Shown here: positions 39,683-48,113 of the stretch, piece by piece | Layout of the letters: each line of letters starts with the position of its first letter | How positions within the stretch are numbered: position 1 is the first letter of the stretch | Source of the DNA: Aalborgiella sp031424795 | Lineage (GTDB): Bacteria; Pseudomonadota; Gammaproteobacteria; Burkholderiales; Burkholderiaceae_C | Direction of reading: 5' to 3' | DNA length: 64,000 nt | NCBI GenBank assembly: GCA_031424795.1 | Contig: JANPIC010000056.1 | Span: 11,265-75,264 of the forward strand | Notes under the pieces: model-generated | Database searches by the model: none | What the model was told of the DNA's origin: nothing | What the model saw: the letters and a program-made list of their open reading frames with translations, nothing else | Translations under genes and position numbers: made by a program

Positions 39683-42568
39683 ATGAGTCAATCACCTACG
39701 ACGCAGCCAAATGGCTCAGTCTATCAAGCCTATTCAGGCAATACATTCCTGTTCGGCGGCAATGCGCCCTATGTCGAAGAGATGTATGAAAATTACTTAG
39801 CCAATCCGGGCAGTGTGCCGGATAGCTGGCGCGATTATTTCGACGCTTTGCAATATGTGCCCGCCGTGGACGGTAGCAATACCAAAGACGTGCCACATTT
39901 GCCTGTGATCAACGCTTTCGCTGACCGCGCCAAACAAGGTGGCACCAAAGTGGTTATGGGTAGCGCGGATGCCGAAATGGGCCGCAAACGCACGTCTGTT
40001 CAGCAATTAATCGCCGCGTATCGCAATGTAGGAGCGCGCTGGGCTGATTTAGACCCACTCAAGCGCACTGAGCGCGACAAAATTCCAGATTTGGAGCCGT
40101 CTTTTTACGGTTTCAGCGATGCGGATCAAGAGGCAGTGTTTGATACCAGTAACACCTTCTTCGGCAAAAACAGCATGAGCTTGCGTGAGTTGATGAATGC
40201 TTTGCGTGAGACCTATTGCGGCACCATTGGCGCAGAATTTATGTACAACACTGACCAAGCGAAAAAACGTTGGTGGCAACAAAAGTTGGAAAGTGTGCGT
40301 AGCAAGCCGAGTTTGTCTGCTGATAAAAAGCTGCATATCTTGGATAGATTAACGGCAGCTGAAGGTTTGGAGCGCTTTTTGCACACCAAATATGTGGGGC
40401 AAAAACGCTTCTCATTAGAAGGTGGTGAGAGCTTCATCGTCAGTATGGATGAATTGATTCAACGCGGTGGCAGCATGGGGTTGCAAGAAATTGTGATCGG
40501 TATGGCTCATCGCGGTCGTTTAAACGTTTTGGTGAACTCATTGGGCAAAGTGCCGGCAGATTTGTTTGCTGAGTTTGACCATACCGCGCCAGAAGACTTG
40601 CCAAGCGGTGACGTTAAATACCACCAGGGTTTCAGTTCTGATGTGACCACCCCGGGCGGCCCGGTGCATTTGACATTGGCTTTTAACCCGTCACACCTAG
40701 AAATCGTCAACCCAGTGGTTGAAGGCTCAGTACGTGCCCGTATGGACAGACGCGCTGACCCACAAGGTAAACAAGTATTGCCAGTGTTGGTGCATGGTGA
40801 TGCGGCTTTTGCCGGCCAAGGCGTGGTCATGGAAACTTTGGCTTTGGCTGAAACCCGCGGTTACTTTACTGGCGGTACGGTGCACATCGTCATCAACAAC
40901 CAAATCGGTTTTACCACCAGCGACCCGCGTGACAGCCGCTCAACGCTGTACTGCTCTGACGTCGTGAAAATGATTGAAGCGCCAGTGTTGCATGTCAATG
41001 GCGACGACCCAGAAGCCGTGGTGTTGGCCACACAATGGGCTTTGGAATACCGTATGGAGTTCCAAAAAGATGTGGTCGTTGACATTATTTGTTTCCGTAA
41101 ATTGGGGCATAACGAGCAAGACACACCAGCGCTCACGCAGCCTTTGATGTACAAGAAAATTACTGCTCACCCAGGCACGCGCAAGCTGTATGCTGACAAG
41201 TTGACTACGCAAGGAATGGGCGCAACGTTGGGCGACGACATGGTCAAATCCATGCGCGCTGCTTTAGATGCAGGTAAAAATACGTTTAACCCCGTCATCA
41301 CCAACTTTAAAAACAAGTTCGCGGTTGATTGGCTGCCGTACTTGAGCAAAAAGTGGACAGATGCAGGTGATACGTCGATTCCTATGGCCGAGTGGAAGCG
41401 CTTGGCAGAGAAAATCACAACGATTCCCGACAGCGTTGCGCCCCACCAGTTGGTGAAAAAGGTCTATGCAGACCGCGCGGCTATGGGTCGTGGTGAAATA
41501 CCTGTGGATTGGGGCATGGGAGAGCACATGGCTTTCGCTTCACTGGTGGCAAGTGGTTACCCGGTGCGTTTGTCTGGCGAAGACTGCGGTCGTGGCACGT
41601 TCACACACCGCCACGCTGTGATTCACGATCAAAATCGTGAAAAGTTTGACGAAGGCACCTACACACCGTTGCAAAACGTGTCGCCAACGCAAGCCCCGTT
41701 TGTAGTGATTGATTCAATTTTGTCTGAAGAAGCCGTGCTGGCTTTTGAATATGGCTACGCTTCAAACGATCCAAATACATTTGTGATTTGGGAAGCACAA
41801 TTTGGCGACTTTGCCAATGGTGCCCAGGTCGTGATTGACCAATTTATCGCCAGTGGTGAAGTGAAGTGGGGTCGCGTGAACGGCATCACTTTGATGCTGC
41901 CACATGGTTATGAAGGCCAAGGCCCAGAGCATAGCTCTGCACGCTTGGAGCGCTTTATGCAATTGAGCGCTGATACCAATATGCAAGTGGTACAACCGAC
42001 AACAGCCAGCCAGATTTTCCATATCCTGCGTCGCCAGATGGTGCGTAATTTGCGCAAACCGTTGATCATCATGACGCCAAAGTCGCTCTTGCGCGCTAAA
42101 GATGCAGCATCGCCGCTGTCTGAATTCACCAAAGGCATGTTCCAAACGGTCATTCCTGAGAACAAAGAACTCAAGGCAGATAAGGTTAAGCGCGTGGTTG
42201 CGTGCTCTGGCAAGGTCTACTACGACTTGGTTAAGCGCCGCGAAGAAGGCGGTCATGACGACACAGCCATCATCCGCGTTGAGCAGTTGTACCCATTCCC
42301 GCACAAGGCTTTTGCAACTGAGTTGAAAAAATTTCCAAATGCAACAGATGTCGTGTGGTGTCAAGACGAGCCACAAAACCAAGGTGCTTGGTTCTTTGTG
42401 CAGCACTACATCCATGAAAACATGACGGATGGGCAAAAGCTGGGCTATGCAGGCCGTGCCGCTTCTGCTTCACCGGCTGTGGGTTATTCGCATCTGCACC
42501 AAGAGCAGCTAAAAGCGCTCTTAGATGCAGCATTTGGCAAGCTCAAAGGTTTTGTCCTCACAAAATAA
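39683..42568 (+). CDS. sucA: 2-oxoglutarate dehydrogenase E1 component
   Basis: Thiamine-diphosphate decarboxylase of the 2-oxoglutarate dehydrogenase complex in the TCA cycle. The N-terminal segment binds E2 (GNAPYVEEMYENYLANPGSV). The TPP site has IGMAHRGRLNVLVN near residue 272 and HGDAAFAGQGVVMETLALAE with INNQIGFTTSDPRDSRST. The C-terminal transketolase-like half has EYGYASNDPNTFVIWEAQFG and LPHGYEGQGPEHSSARLER. The length of 961 is normal. Preceded by the structured leader; sucB and lpd follow. Confidence 0.98.
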   Translation: MSQSPTTQPNGSVYQAYSGNTFLFGGNAPYVEEMYENYLANPGSVPDSWRDYFDALQYVPAVDGSNTKDVPHLPVINAFADRAKQGGTKVVMGSADAEMGRKRTSVQQLIAAYRNVGARWADLDPLKRTERDKIPDLEPSFYGFSDADQEAVFDTSNTFFGKNSMSLRELMNALRETYCGTIGAEFMYNTDQAKKRWWQQKLESVRSKPSLSADKKLHILDRLTAAEGLERFLHTKYVGQKRFSLEGGESFIVSMDELIQRGGSMGLQEIVIGMAHRGRLNVLVNSLGKVPADLFAEFDHTAPEDLPSGDVKYHQGFSSDVTTPGGPVHLTLAFNPSHLEIVNPVVEGSVRARMDRRADPQGKQVLPVLVHGDAAFAGQGVVMETLALAETRGYFTGGTVHIVINNQIGFTTSDPRDSRSTLYCSDVVKMIEAPVLHVNGDDPEAVVLATQWALEYRMEFQKDVVVDIICFRKLGHNEQDTPALTQPLMYKKITAHPGTRKLYADKLTTQGMGATLGDDMVKSMRAALDAGKNTFNPVITNFKNKFAVDWLPYLSKKWTDAGDTSIPMAEWKRLAEKITTIPDSVAPHQLVKKVYADRAAMGRGEIPVDWGMGEHMAFASLVASGYPVRLSGEDCGRGTFTHRHAVIHDQNREKFDEGTYTPLQNVSPTQAPFVVIDSILSEEAVLAFEYGYASNDPNTFVIWEAQFGDFANGAQVVIDQFIASGEVKWGRVNGITLMLPHGYEGQGPEHSSARLERFMQLSADTNMQVVQPTTASQIFHILRRQMVRNLRKPLIIMTPKSLLRAKDAASPLSEFTKGMFQTVIPENKELKADKVKRVVACSGKVYYDLVKRREEGGHDDTAIIRVEQLYPFPHKAFATELKKFPNATDVVWCQDEPQNQGAWFFVQHYIHENMTDGQKLGYAGRAASASPAVGYSHLHQEQLKALLDAAFGKLKGFVLTK

Positions 42569-42603
42569 ACACTTATAAATCAAAGACATATTGAAAGAAT
42601 ATC

Positions 42604-43881
42604 ATGGCTATCATTGAAGTAAAAGTCCCCCAACTGTCTGAATCTGTGGCGGAAGCCACCATGTTGACATGGAAGAAAAAAGCGGGCGAATTTGTCGCAG
42701 TAGACGAAATTTTGATCGAAATCGAGACAGATAAAGTCGTTTTAGAAGTACCTGCACCGAGTGCGGGTGTCCTTGCAGAAATCATTGTGGGTGACGGCGC
42801 TACCGTTGCTGCTGAGCAATTGATTGCTCGCATCGACACCGAAGGCAAAGCTGGTGCTGCTGCTTCAGCTCCTGCACCTGCACCTGCCGCACAAGCGGCT
42901 GCTGTTGCTGCGCCCACAGCGGCTGTAGCTACTGGTGGTTCTATGGCTGGAGTCGCTATGCCAGCTGCCGCTAAATTGATGGCTGACAATCAGTTAGCAA
43001 GTGGCTCAGTCGCAGGCTCTGGTAAAGATGGTCGCGTCACAAAAGGAGATGTGTTGAGCGCTGTTGCCACCGGTTCTGCAACTGCGAACGCTATTAATAG
43101 CATAGCTGTTCAGGCAGTAAATACGCCGACTACAGTCAAATTATTACCTCAAGTTGTAACAAATTCGCCAAATCTGGGTGATCGCCCAGAGCAACGCGTT
43201 CCGATGAGCCGTTTGCGTGCTCGCGTGGCTGAGCGTTTGCTGCAATCGCAATCTACCAACGCCATTTTGACCACGTTCAACGAGATCAACATGGCGCCAG
43301 TGTTAGACATGCGTAAGCGTATGCAAGAGAAGTTCGAAAAAGAGCATGGCGTCAAGCTCGGTTTTATGAGCTTTTTCGTCAAAGCAGCCGTTCACGCTTT
43401 GAAGAAATTCCCAGTTTTGAATGCTAGTGTTGATGGTACGGATATTGTTTACCACGGCTACTTTGACATTGGTATCGCAGTCGGTTCACCACGCGGCTTG
43501 GTGGTGCCCATTTTGCGCAATGCGGATCAAATGAGTTTTGCTGACATCGAGAAGAAAATTGCAGAATTTGGCGTCAAAGCACGTGATGGGAAGCTGGGCA
43601 TGGACGACATGACTGGTGGAACTTTCTCTATCAGCAATGGTGGCACCTTCGGCTCTATGCTGTCCACACCGATCATTAACCCACCACAAAGCGCGATTTT
43701 AGGCATTCATGCCACCAAAGATCGCGCCGTGGTTGAAAACGGCCAAGTCGTGGTTCGCCCCATGAACTACTTCGCCATGAGCTACGACCACCGTATCATC
43801 GACGGCCGCGAAGCTGTGCTTGGCTTGGTTGCCATCAAAGATGCGATGGAAGACCCAGCGCGTTTGTTGTTTGACATCTAA
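42604..43881 (+). CDS. sucB: Dihydrolipoyl succinyltransferase (E2)
   Basis: Core of the 2-oxoglutarate dehydrogenase complex. The lipoyl domain has the modified Lys in IEIETDKVVLEVPAP (near residue 43). An Ala/Pro-rich linker precedes the E3-binding domain MPAAAKLMADNQLASGSV...GKDGRVTKGDVLSA. The catalytic domain has LGFMSFFVKAAVHALK and SYDHRIIDGREAVLGLVAI. The length of 425 is normal. The second linker contains a reverse-orientation dispersed repeat (43090-43135), coding for NAINSIAVQAVNTPTT between the E3-binding and catalytic domains. Confidence 0.97.
   Translation: MAIIEVKVPQLSESVAEATMLTWKKKAGEFVAVDEILIEIETDKVVLEVPAPSAGVLAEIIVGDGATVAAEQLIARIDTEGKAGAAASAPAPAPAAQAAAVAAPTAAVATGGSMAGVAMPAAAKLMADNQLASGSVAGSGKDGRVTKGDVLSAVATGSATANAINSIAVQAVNTPTTVKLLPQVVTNSPNLGDRPEQRVPMSRLRARVAERLLQSQSTNAILTTFNEINMAPVLDMRKRMQEKFEKEHGVKLGFMSFFVKAAVHALKKFPVLNASVDGTDIVYHGYFDIGIAVGSPRGLVVPILRNADQMSFADIEKKIAEFGVKARDGKLGMDDMTGGTFSISNGGTFGSMLSTPIINPPQSAILGIHATKDRAVVENGQVVVRPMNYFAMSYDHRIIDGREAVLGLVAIKDAMEDPARLLFDI
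43090..43135 (-). repeat. Dispersed repeat, reverse-orientation copy in sucB linker
   Basis: Plus strand: GCTATTAATAGCATAGCTGT, TCAGGCAGTAAATACGCCGA, CTACAG. It matches the reverse layout of the element and falls in a flexible linker, a tolerant site for insertion. Confidence 0.65.
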
Positions 43882-43899
43882 GTTTGAAGGAACTAAAAA

Positions 43900-45318
43900 A
43901 TGTCTAAACAATTTGATGTCGTTGTTATTGGAGGCGGCCCTGGTGGCTATATTGCGGCTATTCGCGCTGCGCAGTTGGGTTTTAACGTTGCTTGTATCGA
44001 TGAGTGGAAAAATGCCAAGGGTGGCTCCGCTTTAGGTGGCACATGTACCAATGTGGGCTGCATTCCGTCGAAAGCTTTGCTGCAATCTTCAGAGCATTTT
44101 GACCATGCCAGCCACCACTTTGCCGAACATGGTATTGAGGTCAAAGACATCAGTCTTGATGTTGCTAAGATGGTGGCTCGCAAAGACACCGTGGTGAAGC
44201 AAAACAACGATGGCATTGTGTATTTGTTCAAAAAGAACAAAGTTACTTTCTTCCACGGCCGCGGTTCGTTTGTCGCGGCTAAGGACGGCGGCTATGAAAT
44301 CAAAGCTGGCGAAGAGTTGATTCAAGGCAAGCACATCATCGTGGCTACTGGTTCAAATGCGCGCGCTTTGCCAGGCACACCGTTTGATGAAGAAAACATC
44401 TTGTCTAACGACGGTGCTTTGCGCATTGGTGCTGTACCTAAGAAATTGGCTTTGATTGGCTCTGGTGTGATCGGCCTAGAAATGGGTTCCGTTTGGCGTC
44501 GTTTGGGCTCTGATGTGACGATTTTGGAAGGCCTACCGACTTTCCTCGGTGCAGTAGATGAGCAAATCGCCAAAGAGGCGCACAAAGCGTTTGTGAAGCA
44601 AGGATTGAAGATTGAGTTGGGCGTCAAAGTCGGTGAGATTAAAAATGGCAAAAAAGCTGTTTCTATCGCTTACACCAATGCCAAAGGTGAAGCGCAAACG
44701 CTTGACGTAGATAAACTGATTATCTCGATTGGCCGTGTTGCAAATACCATTGGCTTGGGTGTTGAAACTATTGGCTTGGTACTGGACGAGCGTGGCGCGA
44801 TTGTGGTGGATGGTGATTGCAAAACCAATTTGCCAAACGTGTGGGCGGTGGGTGACGTAGTACGCGGCCCGATGCTGGCACACAAAGCCGAAGAAGAGGG
44901 CGTGGCGGTGGCAGAGCGCATCGCTGGTCAGCATGGGCACGTCAACTTCAATACCATCCCTTGGGTCATCTATACCAATCCAGAAATTGCATGGGTAGGT
45001 CAGACCGAGCAGCAGCTTAAAGCGGCTGGACGTGCGTACAAGGCTGGCACATTCCCCTTCATGGCCAACGGCCGTGCGCGGGCTTTGGGCGATACCACAG
45101 GCATGGTCAAGATGCTGGCGGATGCTATTACTGACGAAATTTTGGGTGTACATATTGTCGGACCAATGGCGAGTGAGTTGATTGCTGAATGTGTTGTGGC
45201 GATGGAATTCAGAGCAAGTGCTGAAGATATTGCACGTATTTGTCACGCGCATCCATCACTTTCAGAGGCGACCAAAGAAGCTGCTTTGGCGGTTGATAAG
45301 CGCACTTTGAATTTCTAA
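43900..45318 (+). CDS. lpdA: Dihydrolipoyl dehydrogenase (E3)
   Basis: FAD flavoprotein that reoxidises lipoamide with NAD+. FAD-binding VVIGGGPGGYIAAIRAAQLG opens the protein. The redox disulfide is in GGTCTNVGCIPSKALL near residue 47, the NAD fold in IGSGVIGLEMGSVW, the second FAD motif in VWAVGDVVRGPMLAHKAEEE, and the catalytic His-Glu pair in CHAHPSLSEATKEAAL. The length of 472 is standard. Gene order sucA-sucB-lpd shows it serves 2-oxoglutarate dehydrogenase. Confidence 0.97.
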   Translation: MSKQFDVVVIGGGPGGYIAAIRAAQLGFNVACIDEWKNAKGGSALGGTCTNVGCIPSKALLQSSEHFDHASHHFAEHGIEVKDISLDVAKMVARKDTVVKQNNDGIVYLFKKNKVTFFHGRGSFVAAKDGGYEIKAGEELIQGKHIIVATGSNARALPGTPFDEENILSNDGALRIGAVPKKLALIGSGVIGLEMGSVWRRLGSDVTILEGLPTFLGAVDEQIAKEAHKAFVKQGLKIELGVKVGEIKNGKKAVSIAYTNAKGEAQTLDVDKLIISIGRVANTIGLGVETIGLVLDERGAIVVDGDCKTNLPNVWAVGDVVRGPMLAHKAEEEGVAVAERIAGQHGHVNFNTIPWVIYTNPEIAWVGQTEQQLKAAGRAYKAGTFPFMANGRARALGDTTGMVKMLADAITDEILGVHIVGPMASELIAECVVAMEFRASAEDIARICHAHPSLSEATKEAALAVDKRTLNF

Positions 45319-45361
45319 GCATTCGATAAGTATTCGATATGAGCATTGAGATATCCAAAAG

Positions 45362-46459
45362 ATGTCTGTATTAGCGGCGTACGAAGCTGAGTTGGCAACG
45401 CGGGGTTACAAAAGTGATCCCGCGCAGCTTGGGGCTGTGGTTGCGCTAGAGCGTTGTGCGCTTGAGTGGCGCGAATACAAGCAAAAACGCTCGAATGCTA
45501 TTAAAAAATTGTTAAGCCATCCGCCAATTCCACGCGGTGTTTACCTATATGGTGGGGTAGGTCGTGGCAAGAGTTTCTTGATGGATTGTTTTTACAATGC
45601 CGTCCCCTTGAAGCGTAAAACGCGCCTACATTTTCATGAATTCATGCGTGAAGTGCATCGTGAACTGCGTGATTTACAAGGCATCATTAACCCGTTGGAC
45701 GAGTTGGCGAAACGCATGGCTAAGCGGTTTAAATTGATTTGCTTTGACGAATTTCACGTTTCTGAAATCACGGATGCTTTGATCTTGCATCGCCTTTTGG
45801 CTGCATTGTTCGAGCAAGGCGTTGGCTTCATGACGACTTCCAATTTCAAACCTGATGATTTGTACCCAGGCGGTATGCATAGAGACCGAATTTTGCCAGC
45901 GATTGCCTTGCTGAACGCGAATTTAGAAGTCATCAACGTTGATAACGGAACCGATTACAGAAGCCGAACGCTTGAGCACATTGAGATGTACCATCAGCCG
46001 TGTGGGGCTGAAGCTGATGCAAAGATGACGGAAGCCTTCGAAAAATTGGCAGAATCAGCGGATGAAGACCCTGTGCTGCACATTGAAGCCAGAGAAATAT
46101 ATGCCAAACGCAAGGCTGGTGGGGTGGTGTGGTTTGACTTCAAAACCTTGTGTGGCGGGCCAAGGTCGCAAAACGATTATCTTGAAATAGCAACCCAATT
46201 TCACACAGTTTTGCTTAGCAATGTGCCGGCTATGCCACCGCGTTTGTCCAGTGAAGCTAGGCGTTTTACGTGGTTGGTAGATGTGTTGTATGACAGGCGC
46301 GTCAAGCTTATCATGTCGGCTGAAGTTGCTCCCGAAGCGTTATACACAGAAGGCCCGTTAGCGCACGAATTTCCACGCACCATTTCACGCATCAATGAAA
46401 TGCAATCTGTCGAATATTTGAACCTAGAACGACGATTGGTAAATACGGATTTGATATAA
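45362..46459 (+). CDS. zapE: Cell division protein ZapE (AFG1-like ATPase)
   Basis: AAA-type ATPase associated with the Z-ring in E. coli. Walker A is YLYGGVGRGKSFLMDCFYN near residue 61, followed by LHFHEFMREVHREL. Walker B is LICFDEFHVSEITDA, with MTTSNFKPDDLYPGGMHRDR and the arginine-finger region RFTWLVDVLYDRRVKL. The length of 365 is typical. It follows lpd by 43 bases, a conserved neighbourhood in betaproteobacteria. Confidence 0.95.
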   Translation: MSVLAAYEAELATRGYKSDPAQLGAVVALERCALEWREYKQKRSNAIKKLLSHPPIPRGVYLYGGVGRGKSFLMDCFYNAVPLKRKTRLHFHEFMREVHRELRDLQGIINPLDELAKRMAKRFKLICFDEFHVSEITDALILHRLLAALFEQGVGFMTTSNFKPDDLYPGGMHRDRILPAIALLNANLEVINVDNGTDYRSRTLEHIEMYHQPCGAEADAKMTEAFEKLAESADEDPVLHIEAREIYAKRKAGGVVWFDFKTLCGGPRSQNDYLEIATQFHTVLLSNVPAMPPRLSSEARRFTWLVDVLYDRRVKLIMSAEVAPEALYTEGPLAHEFPRTISRINEMQSVEYLNLERRLVNTDLI

Positions 46460-46479
46460 AAATCAATCAACTTTTTAAA

Positions 46480-47187
46480 ATGAAAAGTATTTTTTTTATT
46501 GTTTTTTTTATAACCATTCAGGCATATATCACGACGGCTACAGCTCAAAATAGTGATCTACAGAGTGCAACTGACGAGATTGCTTTAATTAAGCAAGAAA
46601 AGCATGCCATTGATGCCAATTTGAAGAAGCAAGAAGCGTTATGTTATAAAAAATTCGCCGTTAGTAGTTGCCTAAAAGATGCCAAAACTGAAGCGCAAAC
46701 GGCATTGAATAAAATCAAACGTCGTGAGATTGAAATCAAGGAACTTCAGCGCAGTGCAAAAGGCGAGTCAGATCTAAATAAAAAAGAAAAAACACTCGAA
46801 AGAAATACGCAAAACAACGGTGCAGAAGTTGCAGTGGGCGAGTCTACAGGCAAAGCTAAAGTCGTTAAAACGGCTAAACCAAGTCGGACTATCAAAACGG
46901 ATGAAGAAATTTTGTCAGAAAAAAATGCAAAGGACAGATCGCGAGCAGAGGCTGCGAAAAAACGGCTTGACGATTCGAATCAGAAGCTAGCAGCTTCTCA
47001 AAAAAAAGCACAAATTAGAGCAAGTAAAAATAGTCAGTCAGCCGCTAACTTGGATAAATACAAGCAAAAATTGCTTCAAGCTGAATCGCACAAAGCAGCG
47101 ATAGAAAAGGCAAATGTGGAGCGGAAGAAAGAAAAATCAGCACCGCTTCCTATTCCCGCTTCTATACCTGATACTAAAGCACCTTAG
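46480..47187 (+). CDS. Exported lysine-rich coiled-coil protein, unknown function
   Basis: No family recognised with confidence. A signal peptide (residues 1-23, FFIVFFITIQAYITTATAQ) suggests export. The mature protein is almost entirely charged helix: DEIALIKQEKHAIDANLKKQ, then KKRLDDSNQKLAASQKKAQI, with a low-complexity Lys/Ala/Ser middle and a Pro-rich end. Two Cys (CYKKFAVSSCLKDAK) near residues 52-60 could form a disulfide. It resembles small periplasmic colicin-import-like proteins found beside zapE in related genomes. AT-rich and A-rich codon use; 21 bases after zapE. Confidence 0.75.
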   Translation: MKSIFFIVFFITIQAYITTATAQNSDLQSATDEIALIKQEKHAIDANLKKQEALCYKKFAVSSCLKDAKTEAQTALNKIKRREIEIKELQRSAKGESDLNKKEKTLERNTQNNGAEVAVGESTGKAKVVKTAKPSRTIKTDEEILSEKNAKDRSRAEAAKKRLDDSNQKLAASQKKAQIRASKNSQSAANLDKYKQKLLQAESHKAAIEKANVERKKEKSAPLPIPASIPDTKAP

Positions 47188-47188
47188 T

Positions 47189-47938
47189 TCAACTGTATTT
47201 CACAATCGCAATAGATAAATTATCGCCACGGCGTCTGCTTCTGGTTCGTGCAGTTGCGATGATTAATTCAGTAGCTTCTCTAGGATTGCAGTTTTCTAAA
47301 ATTGAACCCATTTCAGTATCTTTGAAGTAAGGCCAAACGCCATCGCTACAAGCCATGATGACATCACCACTTCGTAGTTTTCTGATGCTGTGATGCGCTA
47401 TTCTTGGTTTTGCTTTGCTACCTAAACATTGTGTCAATACATTTGACTGTGGGTGATTAACGGCTTGTTCAGGCGTTATTTCGTTGTTGTCTATTAAAGA
47501 TTGAACATAAGAGTGATCCATTGATCTTAAGACAAGTTGGGCATCTCGAAAGTGATAAATTCGGGTATCGCCAACATGCGCCCAATGACATGCTCCCTCA
47601 GATGTAATTAAAAATGAAGCGTAAGTGGTGTGCGGTTGATCCGTTGAGGCAATAGCCGTTAACCCAATAACCAGATGTGCTTCGTCCGCGATTTTTTCGA
47701 GTAACTCTGGGGCATTATCAATTTTGGAGTCGAAAGATTTGAAAAGTTGGTCGGCCGTTAGCATCACTTGATCAGCTGCCTTGCGCCCCCCCGTAAGACC
47801 ACCCATACCGTCTGCAACGATGGCGAGAATACAGTTTGGTTCTCGCATGTTGCGAAACAAGCAAACTCGGTCTTGTTGACTTTCTCTGTCGCCCTGATGT
47901 GTGCCAGATGAGGCGCTGAATGAGATGGCTTTGGTCAT
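47189..47938 (-). CDS. PP2C-family serine/threonine protein phosphatase
   Basis: Metal-dependent PPM phosphatase. Motifs: THQGDRESQQDRVCLF near residue 14 (the first Asp of the metal site is in the QQDRV segment), VADGMGGLTGGRKAADQ, CHWAHVGDTRIYHFRDAQLV, ITPEQAVNHPQSNVLTQCLG and VIMACSDGVWPYF. The length of 249 matches stand-alone bacterial PP2C enzymes. No Ser/Thr kinase or FHA gene lies nearby, so the partner is unknown. It converges with the coiled-coil gene and diverges from the helicase gene. Confidence 0.92.
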   Translation of the reverse strand: MTKAISFSASSGTHQGDRESQQDRVCLFRNMREPNCILAIVADGMGGLTGGRKAADQVMLTADQLFKSFDSKIDNAPELLEKIADEAHLVIGLTAIASTDQPHTTYASFLITSEGACHWAHVGDTRIYHFRDAQLVLRSMDHSYVQSLIDNNEITPEQAVNHPQSNVLTQCLGSKAKPRIAHHSIRKLRSGDVIMACSDGVWPYFKDTEMGSILENCNPREATELIIATARTRSRRRGDNLSIAIVKYS

Positions 47939-48023
47939 ATACTGGCAGAGAAACGGATCAGGCTAAAGCAAAAATTGATCTGAAATTTAACGTTGTTGTG
48001 TTGAACTGTGGATATTATCCGAC

Positions 48024-48040
48024 CAGATGTTGGTCATCTG
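48024..48040. promoter_or_regulatory. Inverted repeat between PP2C and helicase genes
   Basis: CAGATG-TTGGT-CATCTG, six-base arms, in the 175-base divergent gap between the PP2C gene and the DinG-like gene. A TATTAT at 48013-48018 is nearby. It could be an operator; nothing else was seen in the gap. Confidence 0.3.
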
Positions 48041-48113
48041 TCGTATAGATCAATTATTGGACCAACTATTTTTTGATAGCAAATGATACTGAGTTTTAGA
48101 AAACGTTTTACTG

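Noticed and set aside
41762..42436. Long minus-strand open frame opposite sucA
   Set aside because: The sucA reading frame is unambiguous and conserved; the reverse frame has no start signal or domain.
44533..45252. Minus-strand open frame of 239 codons opposite lpdA
   Set aside because: Lies wholly within lpdA and has no recognisable protein features.
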